A stretch of DNA of 64,000 nucleotides from Citrus sinensis (taxonomy: Eukaryota; Streptophyta; Magnoliopsida; Sapindales; Rutaceae): the NCBI RefSeq assembly GCF_022201045.2, contig NC_068556.1, positions 24,719,501 to 24,783,500 on the forward strand. Direction: 5' to 3'. Position 1 is the first letter of the stretch; each line of letters opens with the position of its first letter. Position numbers and translations under genes: made by a program. Under the pieces are notes generated by a model that saw nothing but the letters and a program-made list of their open reading frames with translations, was not told the origin of the DNA and did no database searches. Shown one piece after another: positions 48,684-64,000 of this stretch.

Positions 48684-49703
48684 GAACCAAAACTAGGGAA
48701 TGAGAAGCTATTTTAAAGTTGATTTTCATCATCTGGAGAAAGATTTTCAGCAATTTACTTTAATCTACGTAGATATGTAGTGGATGTTTGAGAAAACATC
48801 TTTGAAAGCTTAGTAGTGATCAGTGGAAATGATCTGGGTGAGGAATGGAATGTATTATATTTATTATATAAGGGCAGGCAGTGTTTCTCTCTTCATATTA
48901 ATACAAGCTTATCAGCTTTTTCACACGGCATAGATTCATCTATCCAAAGCTTGGAAAATAGAAAATAATGTTCACTGCAAATTCTTCTTCTTCCTTTTTA
49001 TTATTTTTTTCAAAATTTATTTGTTTTAGAAAAGTATCTCGAGTTCTCTACACATGAAGCCCAGTGGAAACAACAATAAGACCATATGATTGATTGTATC
49101 CGGACTACGGTCAACACCAGTTGGTTCTTGAATGGCTGCTAATCCACGGTTGAAGCTTCAGTAGTCAAAGGTCAAAAATGGGTGGAACTTTTATTCATTT
49201 ATCTATTTAATTAATTGGCGGCGGTTGAAGTTGAATCAAGCCCATGATCCGATGTTGATATTTTATTTGTTTATTTCTTATGATACCTAAAAACAACAAG
49301 GCTTTGGATGCGTACTATTTACTTGAAATAGAAGCAACGTAACAGTGATGAACACACGTCATCCGATAACCGTCTGCTCTGCTCTCGTTATTATTTCCCC
49401 ACCAGAAATGAGAATTATGAAGCTGGCTTGCCAGCTGGCAAGTGGTGTGCGACGTGGCAGCCTACGTGTCACAACGTGGCTTAATTTGAAACCGATAGAT
49501 CCACCCGCGGGAACTCCAACGACTTAGATTAAAAGGAAACGCATGTCCGGAAGGTGACCGAGTGTGGCGAACAAAAACTGTCACGAGGTGCGCAGGGGGA
49601 GGCGAATAAAAGCAATCAGGGCAAAGGGCATATGCTCAATGGCAAAGCAAATCATCTCCAACTTCTAAGGTTGTAGAAAGAACACAAGATTGAGATCCGA
49701 GCG
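48684..49703. other. Spacer and DGAT3 promoter
   Basis: This holds the CHUP1-like 3' flank and the DGAT3 upstream region, including a cluster of ACGT elements (separate entry). No other gene is seen. Confidence 0.6.
49452..49480 (+). promoter_or_regulatory. Cluster of three ABRE/G-box-like ACGT elements
   Basis: ACGTGGC (49452-49458), ACGTGTC (49464-49470) and ACGTGGC (49474-49480) lie within 29 bp, about 225-250 bp before the DGAT3 start codon. Such ACGTG(G/T)C cores are bound by bZIP factors of the ABF/ABI5 type in abscisic-acid-responsive promoters. Function here is inferred from the motif only. Confidence 0.6.
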
Positions 49704-50730
49704 ATGGAGGAGGCATTGAGGCAAATCGCCTGCACGTCCAGCGCTGGGATGGATACCCAGAGGCGGTACTCTGCTGGTCTTGGTTTTGTGAATAAGCAGA
49801 GTCATGAGCATCAGCATCATGGTGGGTTTGTTGAGATGAAGAAGAAAGAGAAAGTAGGTAGTATTAAGAAGAAGTTGAAATTGTTAAAAGGGTTGTCAAA
49901 GGACTTGTCCACTTTTTCTCAGATGGGATTTGCCGTTGATCAAGATCAAAACTTGCTCGCTCAAGTACGAGGCAAAATGATCTCGGTGAGTGAGCCTTCT
50001 TAATTTCTATCTTCTTTTGTTTCAATAATATACATACATAAATGTTTGTGTGGAGACTATGTGGTTGATTTCTATATAATATGATATGATAGGAGTTTTT
50101 TTTTAATATCTATATATTTTTCTAAAAAGAAAAAAGAAATCATTTGTGTATCTTTTGCAGGAAGCAGCAGAGGTTTTAATGAAGCAGCTTGAACAGTTGA
50201 AAACAGAGGAGAAGAAATTGAAGAGGAAAAGAAAGCAAGAAAAAGCAAATAAGCTTAAAGGGAAAATACAGTCATCAGCATGTGAAAGCAGTGATTCTAG
50301 TGACAGCGAATGTGAAGAAGAGGAGGTCGCTCAGATGAAAGACTGCACTCAGGTGGAAGACGGCCTTCTTAATCTTATGCCTGTGATAAGATCAGAAGAG
50401 AGCTCGCCCTCCCCAAATGTTGTTGGAACTGGTGAGGGGATGACAAAGAGGGTAGAGGTTTGCATGGGAAACAAGTGCAGGAAATCAGGAGGTGGTGCAT
50501 TGTTGGAGGAATTTCAAAGAGCAATGGGAACTGAGGGTGATGTTGTTGCGTGCAAGTGTATGGGCAAATGCAGAGATGGTCCTAATGTTAGGCTTTTTCA
50601 TTCTGATGCTTATCATCATCTTACTCCACCCAATCCTCTTTGCATTGGGGTTGCTTTGGAAGATGTGGGTGCCATTGTTGGTAACCTCTTCACTCAGGGT
50701 AGCAAAAGCTTGGAGTTGGGATTACGTTAA
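49704..50730 (+). CDS. DGAT3: DGAT3, soluble diacylglycerol acyltransferase with thioredoxin-like [2Fe-2S] domain
   Basis: Two exons (49704-49985, 50161-50730) encode 283 residues. DGAT3 is reported to transfer acyl groups to diacylglycerol outside the membrane-bound DGAT1/2 route and to carry an iron-sulfur cluster. The N-terminal half is basic, with KKKEKVGSIKKKLKLLKGLS, EAAEVLMKQLEQLKTEEKKL and a lysine-rich coiled segment, then an acidic Ser/Asp/Glu patch (SSDSSDSECEEEE). The C-terminal domain is thioredoxin-like ferredoxin: RVEVCMGNKCRKSGG supplies Cys-x4-Cys, and VACKCMGKCRDGPNVR supplies Cys-x3-Cys, the usual four ligands. It is shorter than the Arabidopsis protein I remember (At1g48300), mostly in the middle. 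It is convergent with the CHR18-type gene, as in Arabidopsis. Confidence 0.88.
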
Positions 50731-51200
50731 ACCAGCATCTTAGTTGTAGCAGCCAGCTTTCTGTTCTCTTAAACCTTTTTTTTCCTTTTAATTGTACAAA
50801 CCTAAATTTGCTTATTCTAGGATCTTGACATCTTTCTTACTTGTTTATAATTTAAAGAAAAAAAAATCCTCTTTTGTTTCGAAATTGAGATTATTTATCT
50901 TCTTTTTAAGTGATATAGAAGCAGTACAATGAATAATGATGATTCTCTCTCTTATGTTTTTGCTATATTTAATAACACGATGTTATTGTATTCATCTACA
51001 AAACAGAGGAATATGGTATAACCACCTCATGTCAGTATTACACTTTCACTGCCTGCAAAATGCACATTCTTGTCTCTCACTAATTTGTAGTAATCAAAGT
51101 TCTCCGAGGCTCCGCCTATCAAAAGGGCAAATTTTCATGTGTCTGTGTACATGCGATGCATAGACCGACGAACCTCAAAATATACATTTTATAGTGTGGA
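50731..51200. other. Spacer between convergent DGAT3 and CHR18-type genes
   Basis: AT-rich 3' flanks of both genes within 470 bp. No further feature is seen. Confidence 0.6.
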
Positions 51201-54200
51201 TTAGAGCTTTCGGTATTTTAGCTTCTGCTGATGTTCAGAGTCATCCACATTGTTGCAACGCTTCAGGAAGGAGTCGAGTGTTTTCTGCTTTGCAGGGCTG
51301 CTTCTTATTTGACTGCTTGAAACTTCCAAAATATTTTCATGACCATCAAGCACCTGATTGTTCAAAAACTACAAGTCAGTGCATTGGCTATAGGGATAAA
51401 AATAAAACAATGAATCTACCAAACCTTGACTAACTAGTACACAACAGATTCTATCACTTGTGAGCCAAAAGAATCACCTGTCCCAAATTTTCCAACTTGC
51501 TCCGAACAACATCCCTGTGTAGAAAAAATAAATTAACTGATTATTGATTACTATCAATATCATCATCCCTCGGAACTTTATTACAGTTATTTACAGGCCA
51601 AAATGATTGTGTTCAATACCACAAAATAGCGTGTGAACATACCATATTATGTCATCAACTGTGTCATTTGCCAGTAGGTAGTATACATTTACGGAAGATA
51701 CCTAAGAAAATTTACTACACTTGTCAAAGAAGTACTTATCGCTTTTAGCGTTATATAATTTGGTTTAGCAACATGAGTATTAATCAATAGTTGTAGCTTT
51801 GTAACCTGGCCGATCCTGTGAGCACGATCTTCAGCTTGAATGAGGTCACCTGGAGTCCATGACAACTCCGCAAAAATAACAGTGCTTGCAGCCGTTAATG
51901 TTAAACCAACACCTCCGGCTTTCATAGATAGCTGCACACGTTGACATTTTAATATTTCCAACTTATGACAGAAAAACGATGAGAGAAATTATCGATATTT
52001 AATATGTAAAGAAATCAAATTGTCATACCACTGCTGCCTTGACGTCATCTTTCTCCTGAAATTCAGTAACCAAAGCTTGTCTTGAAGCAGGAGGGGTACC
52101 CCCATCAATCCGAATGCAATGCACTTTCTTCTTCTACAAAGTTGTTTGGAAGACCTCAATAGGAGGATCTATGGTAAGAAAATTTCAATAGATTTCAAGG
52201 GTCTTACAAGAAAAAGTTGATGTATTGCATCAAGCATGGGCTGATGGTGTGCAAATATTAGAAACTTGCAGCCTGCCTGCAACAATCATAATATATGAAG
52301 GTTAAGACCTCAACATGATATTCAATCAAATTCTCAGAAGCCCCGAGGGGGGGGGGGGGGGGGGTGTTTTGGGGTTTGGAGCCAAGTGCATGTAGAAACT
52401 GAAACTGTGACTCATTTAACAAACATGTAATGAGTTGGCAAAATAGAACTAGCATTGAGAAATAAGGCTAGGATATCTTCCGTTACAAAGAAATCATTGT
52501 ATAAATTTTCTCTCACATATATTTATATTATGCACCAAGAGGATAAAGAAACAAAAGTGAAGAGAAACATACCTCAATGACGGTTTCCAGATAATCTAGA
52601 ACTGCAGGGATCTTGGCTTCAGCAGAATCAGTATATATCTGGGGTTTGGTACATAGTAGCAAACAGGAATGGAGATAGAAAGAGTACCACTTTTTAGTTA
52701 ATTAGAACGAAAGATGAAAGTGAAAAATATAAAATTATGCAAAACCTAAAAACATATTTGGCTAATCATTTCTGAGTTACGTGCGTGATGTAATCAAGTA
52801 CCTTATTAATAAGATTCTTCTCAGTAAACTTTAGTGATTGAACCTCCTCTTCCGATTTGCAGGCCTTAATTTTGCCTTTTACCACCTCCAACTACAACAT
52901 TTTGAAGTTTGATTTAGTTGTGTTTCTCTTATCCTTAAACTATTTTGTAAGGATATTTCTAAAAGGAATGTAAACAATGCAAATCAACACCAAGAACCCT
53001 TTCCCAATGGAATACACAATAGGAGGAAAACAGACCAAATATAATGGTAAATCAAAAAACAATGACGTAGAAAACTATAAATTTTTTTTTCTTCCACCCT
53101 TACCGATCCTGATAAACCAAATACCCAATCCTGGTGAAGAACTCAACTACTTTTTACCAACAATTATATACATCACTAGATTTTAAAGTTTTCTCATCTC
53201 GAAATATTGTCAACTATAAACCCAGATATTCCAAGGAGGCACCATACTAATATCTAGACACAGTTGCATGAAAAAGTAGCCAATTATTCTCAAATTTCTA
53301 CAAGATTGGTATTGACTTCACCGGACCCCATTTAGTAGAAGATCTACCATAAAATAAATAACTTACCTCACGAAATAATGCATATATTTGTCTCATATCC
53401 TTTTCAGCCACATCCAAGAAGACCTGAGATCAATTAACATGAATCAAAATGAAGACAGACAATAAATAAAGAGTGATGATACAGCCACAAACTCTTTTAC
53501 AAACTTATTTTGTACAAATTGATGTGACATTAATTCATTGGTTAAATGAAAATACAAAATAATGAAAATAAATCATGTGGGCAAAGAGATATTTAATTCA
53601 ACCAATTTTATCATGCCACATCAGTTTGTACAAGAGTTTGTGGCCATATCATTACTCATAAATAAAACCATTTCCAAATTGAATCCAAAATCAGTCCATA
53701 GTATGTGTACTGTGGAAAAGCATGAGCAAGAATTCATGAACTGGACTGAATGTTAAGGTATAACAAATTAGCAGTGCAACTCAAGAGATGTTCTCTGACC
53801 CACAATGGACATCACAAATAGATTCATCAACCAAAATATTCTCTAAGCCGCACTCACAAATAGATTCACAAACCAAAAGGGCTGTAGGAGGCTAACTCTA
53901 GATCGAAGCTCCCAATAAACTAAATTGCATATTCCACACAGATCGAAATCAAGTTCTTGCATTCCAAAAATTACATAGTGGTTTCTACATCACTGATGAC
54001 ATCATATTATTTTTCTTGAGCAAAAATATAGCTACCATTAATCACAATTGACATAAAAGTATACCTGCTGCCTGCGCTTCACAGGAAGCTGAGCAAGGAC
54101 ATCTTTTTTGAGTCTGCGAATCATCACGGTTGCCTTCATCAGATTGTGCAATTCTTCATGGTTACTTGCACCTTGATATATTCCAAAGACTCCCTGGATG

Positions 54201-57200
54201 ATAGATTTAGAGAAAACAACAGTGTGCATCACTAAATATGGCAACCAAAATAGTCAAAACCGAAAGGAGATTTTCCAACCAAATGAAAATTCGACTTACG
54301 CCTTTGCAATATCGGTTACCATACTCATGAACATTCTTATATACATCAGGATACAAGGCTTCCAGCTGTCAAGCATACACATTTCCTCAAGATGATTATA
54401 ACTAAGTTCCAAAAATATAAACATTGACAAGCTATGATTTTTAAACTTGCACTGACATGTACCTGCTTGAATAGCTCAATAGGTCGAGATAAAGCAGGAG
54501 TGCCACTAAGCAGCAATGCATATTGAGCTTTCTGTAATATAAATATTCTGTGAGCATAGGAGAGAAAGAGGGATCACTTTCCACAGAGTTTGTCTAATAT
54601 GCTGTTGATGAGAAAACAGTTAAAGAAGAATATATAAATTGTGCAATGCAATGAAGGTCTAGTGTTCATTACCCAATATTTTTCTTTCCTTTATGCTTTC
54701 ATGGGATCAGACCTATCTGATTAAGTTCAACAAGAAGATTTAGGGCAACTACTTTAAATTTGACAATAAAAAAGATTGACAGGTACATTTGATAACAGGC
54801 ATGGAAGTTAACAGATATTTTTCATCACAAAATGTCCACATACCCTGACACTTCATGCATTTTGGAGATCATGCATGCAGATAGACTATGATTGCAGCTT
54901 CCTATAGATACTTAAGGTAAATAATATCTTTTAGCAAACTTGAGATCTATAATTGTATTAATATGCGAACATTGATTGAGAACAAACAAAGCTGATGCAA
55001 ATATTAATTCACAATTTATCAAGAGAGATGACCTTAATAATTGGAAGGGTGGCAGCCGTCCTCTTCGCTTGTGCATTTTTAAGAAAATGTGACTCATCCG
55101 CAATCACAATCTGAACAAAAGTAAAGGAGGTTTAGAATAGAAGAAGCTCCATGCAAAGCTCCAGGAGCAAGCCGCACTCACACAGATACACACATATGAA
55201 ACAAAGTCCTAGGTGTAATTAATTCAACAATTGATGCAACTTTGATGAGGAACATGTTAATAAGTTTTAAGAATTTTTACAACATGAATCTTTAAGATGA
55301 AAATAGGAATATTCCTCTCCATATTGTTAACCTGTACTTCAACGTCTAGATTAACGAAACTATTTAGACTTCAGGCATGTTACATTCTAGATTTTAACAT
55401 TCTAAACAGTACAGTATATCCCCAATTTTGCAAAATCGTGGGACCTTATTCAATAATTTTTAATAAAGTATATGTCATAGTCTACCTTAAATGAAGTATG
55501 AACTAACTTTATAATCTTAAGAAGATTATAAAGGTAATAAGCAACCCCAAAAAAACCCAACACACCATCCCCGCTGCCCCAACCCCTCCCCCCCCCCCCG
55601 CCCCACACAAAAAAAAAAAAAGGAGTAAGAAAGAAAAGTGTTTCCTTATTTCCAGTATGGCCATTCAGAATCCTCATTCTGACTATACTAAACATATTTC
55701 TTACTAACCTAGAACACAAGGGAGAAACGTTTTTCTTGATAGGTAGACCACAATCGGATATAATCTAGAAGGAAGTCCACTACTTCCCCTATTTTACCTT
55801 TATTCTTTAGGTAACTCTCTCCCCAATGTCTCTAAGAGTGGTCATTTAAAAATAATAGGATTAAAGTAAATTCAAAAGAATTCGTTGTACTTACCTTAAA
55901 GTTGGATGACATTAGTATATTTTGTAACTTAAGGACCACATCATAGGAGATGATATTAAATAAGCCATCAAGAGGAATATTCCTCTTGGTGTTGGAAGAA
56001 ACTATAGTGAATCCGCTTCTGTTTGAACCACCCAATTGAGATAGAACAACCTATTAATAATGACTTGTTAGGAATCGTAATAAGCATCAACCCAACATAA
56101 TAAAAATTTTAAGTTTCTACGATAAATATGAAAGGGGGCCATGAAAAATGATGAGATATGCTCAAAGCTACACATAGATCACTTACAACTATCTCTGATG
56201 GAGGGATATTTAGCCATTGTTGGATCATCTGCAACAAGGCAAATGCGTACATGCATTTAGAGTGAAATTAGCTTTGCTGAAAAAAAGGAAGATGATAAAG
56301 CACTTACTGCGGCCCAATGCAAACGTAAGGATGACGGTGTAAGTATAAGAACAGGCCAAACGTCACGAAAACATGTGGCCACGGCAATAGCCTGCCAAAA
56401 CCATGAGATATGAAAGTTTTAAACAAGTCATCTTGCACAAAGCTAATTGAGAATACTCATTTAATAGCCATGTAGCTTCACATAACAGGCATCAAAAGAA
56501 ATGAAATGGTTCAAATAAATAATCAATTGCCTGTATGGTCTTTCCTAATCCCATTTCATCTGCCAGAAGTATACGCCCTCCATGCTGCAATGCAAACCTG
56601 AAAATTGAAAATGAACATGCTTGACAGAGGTTGCTACAAAAACATAATGTTTAATACATGATATATAACATTGATCTGATAAGGAAGCAACTGCTACATA
56701 CCTTACACCATCGCGCTGAAATGGAAGAAGCTTTGATTCAATATGGGCAGGTATCTGGTCATATTTTTCTTGTGAAAAAAAGGGAAAAAATTTGTAAAAA
56801 TGATAACAACATATGACGTTGAAGCACTGTATGAAAGAAATTAATCTACAAAGAAAATCATAAGAATAAAAGCAAGTGCAATTGTATTGATGCATCCATC
56901 ACAATCTTGGACATAGTAGTTCTTAATCATAAATCAACATTTACCTCGAAGATCTGGAGCTGCAGAGGCACTGGCAATAGCACGTTGAACCAAGGGATGC
57001 AGGTTCTCTATCTGGAATATATTATAATAGATAATTAAGTGTGAAAATGACACAATTTGTGATTCAAAGATAAGTGCAGAATTCTAAAGTTTATAAAATG
57101 CATTCTGTTTCTTCAGGGAAAACCCCTCCTCCTTACACCGATCACAACCCCCAAAATAATTTATTTATTTTTTAATAAAATGCAGTACTGTGAAAAGATT

Positions 57201-57509
57201 GGATAATCATAAAGAGATAAAAATGCACAAGTTACCACCTCAACATTGTAACCAGATATTTCACTCAAAACTTTCTCTGCTGATGATAAAAACGGAACTG
57301 GGAAAGTCCACAATCTGCAGGTTCAATGGCAGTGTAGCATGCTAAGGCTCAATGCTCGTGAAAGCTCAAACAAGTGTGCAAGAGACACAACCATTTTTGC
57401 ATGGTGCATAAAAGATATGCTTAGAGATATGGAACAAGACCTTTCTTTCGCATTCCATGTGGCTTTAGGGATCTTGCGGAAAGCACCTACTAGCACCTAG
57501 ATTTTATTA

Positions 57510-57540
<31 letters not shown>

Positions 57541-58487
57541 AAATTATGCATGCATTAACAAAATCAGACTTGCTCTAGAATTCTGGATCATTATGCCAGC
57601 AAATAGAAGATATACCGGGTCATATGTAAATTTTGCAGCAATATTTCCACTTGTATGAAAATAAAATTTGACAGAGAGCTTAGGTACTTGTTCCTTAGAA
57701 AAATCACCTGGTTGAGCACAAAATGGTGGGGACACAGCAAGTTTAGACAGGAGTCAAGTAGTTAGCCAGATAATCCACAATTCAACAAAATGATTATGAC
57801 TACTAGAAGAATACAACTTGTTAGCCATTTAATAAATAATGAGCAAGGGTAATTTTAGCACAGGGAGAAACCAACCCAAGCTTCCTTTAGGAGGGGGTGC
57901 AACTGATAAGGGCAATGTTCTGGACCCCTGGGGCAAAGCTTCTACCTGAATTACAACATAAAGAAAAAATCCATGATAGTGCAACTCTTTCCTTCACATC
58001 TAAACAGATGGCATCATTCATTGCTAGTAAACCAGAACAACCAAGTAATCATCCTTAAGGTAATCATATCAATGGTTACACCACAAGGGTCATTAAACAA
58101 TAAAAAGAAAAGAACAACAGAATGCACAAACTTAAAGTGCTCCAAAAAGGAAATTCAAATGGGGGTACTTTTGAGAAGCAGGGATGAAACTTTTGGCAAC
58201 CCCTTAAGAAAAGGGCTCCTTTCTTAAAATTTGCTCAATAGTTGTATCCAAAATCAAAACGGAGTGAACATCTTAAACAGTTAAAAAAATACAAAAGGCA
58301 AAATACTTGCAGGATCTTTGGAAAGAATTGAGGAAAAAGGAGAGAGCCTTACCTTGTATGAAGGAGAATCAGAAAAGGGTTTGCTGTGGCGTTGAGCAAT
58401 CTGCTGAAGAGCTTCTCTTTCAAGGAAATCCAATTCTTCTGCGCTGAACTCCCATTCGTCATCCACTTCCATTTTCTTTGAACACAC
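51201..58487 (-). CDS. CHR18: SMARCAL1/CHR18-type SNF2 annealing helicase with HARP domain
   Basis: Twenty-four exons read leftwards (first 58487-58353, last 51353-51201) encode about 671 residues, or 666 from the second Met at 58472. SMARCAL1-type enzymes rewind RPA-coated DNA and remodel stalled forks. Residues about 75-150 form a HARP-like domain ([39 protein letters not shown]). Helicase motifs in order are DEMGLGKT (I), DESH (II), LLSGTPA (III), [13 protein letters not shown] (IV), [17 protein letters not shown] (V) and [11 protein letters not shown] (VI). The N-terminal acidic helix [20 protein letters not shown] could bind RPA (inference). The tail has a PIP-box-like [10 protein letters not shown]. 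The intron after GLGKTIQ (exon 8 ends 56531) begins with GC. There is no HNH nuclease or zinc finger, so ZRANB3 is less likely. Arabidopsis At1g48310 is the expected counterpart. Confidence 0.93.
52347..52364 (+). repeat. Homopolymer G run in intron
   Basis: Eighteen consecutive G in an intron of the SNF2 gene. A C run at 55588-55599 followed by an A run near 55609 lies in another of its introns. Confidence 0.8.
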
Positions 58488-62440
<3,953 letters not shown>

Positions 62441-64000
62441 CTAGTATGTCTAGATTCAATCCCACCGCTATCTGGAGATTGTTTGATGCTACAACAGAAT
62501 AATGCGATATCGCAAGGAATTAAAGCAAAGAGGCAGTTGTTTAATTTGTATAAATATCCTGACTTACAGCACCAACACTTCGATCTCCTACAATGAGTCA
62601 TGATTCCATTATATATGTATAGATGAGATTCATGCCATTCACTAATATGCATAAGTATAGCAGCGAGCTGACATCCCACATGTATTTGTTACTCTTTCCT
62701 GGACATTTTCCCAACCGGATAATAAGATGGGTCACGCATGTGATTGATAAGATGCACATCTTAGCAGTGGGCAAATGTTGTTGGTGAATTATAAGAATAT
62801 GGAGGCAAAGAACAAAGAATGTTTCTTAGGATTTGAGACGTGTTTGCACACTTTCCTTTAAGGTTTTATTTGCCCTCTCCAATCTTGGTTTGCTATAGAG
62901 TATTAATGGCAAATTACCCCCAAGATATATCAAATCCTGAATACAATCTCTAGCAAATAAGATTGTATTTCCAGAACATATATGAAACCTACAAAATCTG
63001 ATTATGATCTTATTGTATATCTTTCTTTTTATGAATAAGATGTTTATTTGAAAGAATACAACCATTAGAAATGGTACTTCTTCGAATAAACTCTTTTGGT
63101 TTGAAAATGCATCGATTTACAATTGAAATCTTTTCAATCTTGCTAACCGTTTTCCAATTGACAACTTTCTGGAAATAAACGGTTAGCCGTTTTCTCAATA
63201 AACGGTGAGCCGTTTATTCTAGGACATAAAACATGCTCTCTGGACTTAAACGGTAAGCCGTTTTCACCATAAACGGTGAGCCGTTTATTCCAGAACAAAA
63301 AACATGCTCTCTGGACTTAAACGGTTAGCCGTTTTCTCAATAAACGGCAAACCGTTTTCTTCCAGAATATCAAACCAAACAGACTTGAAAGATGTTACAA
63401 TCTCTCTTACAATCCCCACTAGATTGTAATATTTTTCAGATTTATTAATGATAAACTTATACATACAAAAGGTATCTTTCGATTTTAACCTTTAATTAGT
63501 GAGTGTATTTCAAAGCATTTACAAGACAATAGTGTGCTAAGCATTAAACTTTGTCTCTTAAGTAAATACCGGAGATACATCACATATAAGCTATCCCAGA
63601 TTTCAAAGTTGTGTTCCAATAGTTAGCACTATTCCGGCCTTGTGCTCTATCTTGGATTCATGAACATTTACAAGATTAAACCATGACCTTGTTAGAAACG
63701 GCACCATTTCTTATGTTCACTTAGGTGAAGTTTCAAATCATGTCTTTAGCTACTAAAAGACTTGAACTTCATTAAGAGTAAATACTCAACCTCAACCTCG
63801 TAGCTATTTGCACCGAATATCTCGAATGGGATTATTTATTACTCGGTGTCAAACCAGTCACATAACAACAACTTGTTATTACCCATTTAACTATGGAGTA
63901 GCGGTATAACTACTACATAGTTGGGTTACCGTCGTTGGTGACTTTATTATATAAAGGTTTCAATCCCATTCCATAAGATGTATCCTTAACTAAGTCTCTT
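62441..64000. other. Non-coding end region with repeats
   Basis: 3' flank of the protease gene, then AT-rich DNA with a 71-bp tandem array at 63166-63366. Paired AAACGG/CCGTTT words and the overall texture recall Copia-type LTR or leader DNA on the minus strand, but I find no LTR pair or protein domain. No gene is seen. Confidence 0.5.
63166..63366. repeat. Three-copy 71-bp repeat with paired 16-bp palindromes
   Basis: Six near-palindromes of the form AAACGGTnAGCCGTTT start at 63177, 63200, 63248, 63271, 63319 and 63342. Starts alternate at 23 and 48 bp, giving an exact 71-bp period for three units. Each unit also has a ctctggactt-like word and, between units, acatgctct. The last palindrome is altered (aaacggcaaaccgttt). 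Confidence 0.9.

Noticed and set aside
63166-63366. CRISPR-like array (short repeats with regular spacing)
   Set aside because: The spacers are themselves repeated, and this is plant nuclear DNA; it is a tandem repeat.

Overview
This is nuclear DNA of a flowering plant, most likely a rosid eudicot. Every gene has short GT-AG (a few GC-AG) introns in AT-rich DNA, and the products are plant-specific: a TGD4 lipid-transfer subunit, a plant GCR1 receptor, a DGAT3 and an aspartic protease with a plant-specific saposin-like insert. A Citrus or Sapindales source would fit, but that is a guess from general likeness. I rebuilt all gene models by hand, joining exons by reading frame, splice consensus and remembered family sequences.

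Layout: (1) 0-8.9 kb: the 3' half of a POT1-like telomere protein gene (+), a TruA-type tRNA pseudouridine synthase (+), and convergent with it TGD4 (-). (2) 9.8-18 kb: GCR1 (-), then a 17-exon plastid-type HAD 5'-nucleotidase (-). (3) 18-21.8 kb: gene-poor, with a 380-bp hAT-like MITE flanked by near-perfect 8-bp target duplications and an LTR-like remnant. (4) 21.8-35.6 kb: two complete tandem full-size ABCB (MDR-type) transporters (+), separated by about 3.3 kb that holds an F-box gene remnant. (5) 35.6-45.3 kb: gene-free, with a 66-bp minisatellite, decayed LTR-retrotransposon-like DNA, a TRIM with three LTRs in tandem, and a composite AT/AG microsatellite. (6) 45.4-62.4 kb: a CHUP1-like coiled-coil protein (+), DGAT3 (+), a 24-exon SMARCAL1/CHR18-type SNF2 annealing helicase (-), and head-to-head with it a phytepsin-type aspartic protease (+). 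(7) 62.4-64 kb: non-coding, with a 71-bp tandem repeat carrying paired palindromes.

The genes are not a pathway. The recognisable logic is ancestral gene order: GCR1, CHUP1-like, DGAT3 and CHR18 recall Arabidopsis At1g48270-At1g48310, and the TruA/TGD4 pair recalls At3g06950/At3g06960 (locus numbers from memory). The ABCB pair and a large repeat block lie inside the first of these blocks.

I found no convincing undescribed multi-gene system. The more unusual points are at gene-structure level: several GC-AG introns, one GC/GT donor ambiguity that yields a one-residue alternative, a stop-free in-frame intron in TGD4 that would encode a membrane-like segment, an intron and linker difference between the two ABCB paralogues, and the tandem TRIM.
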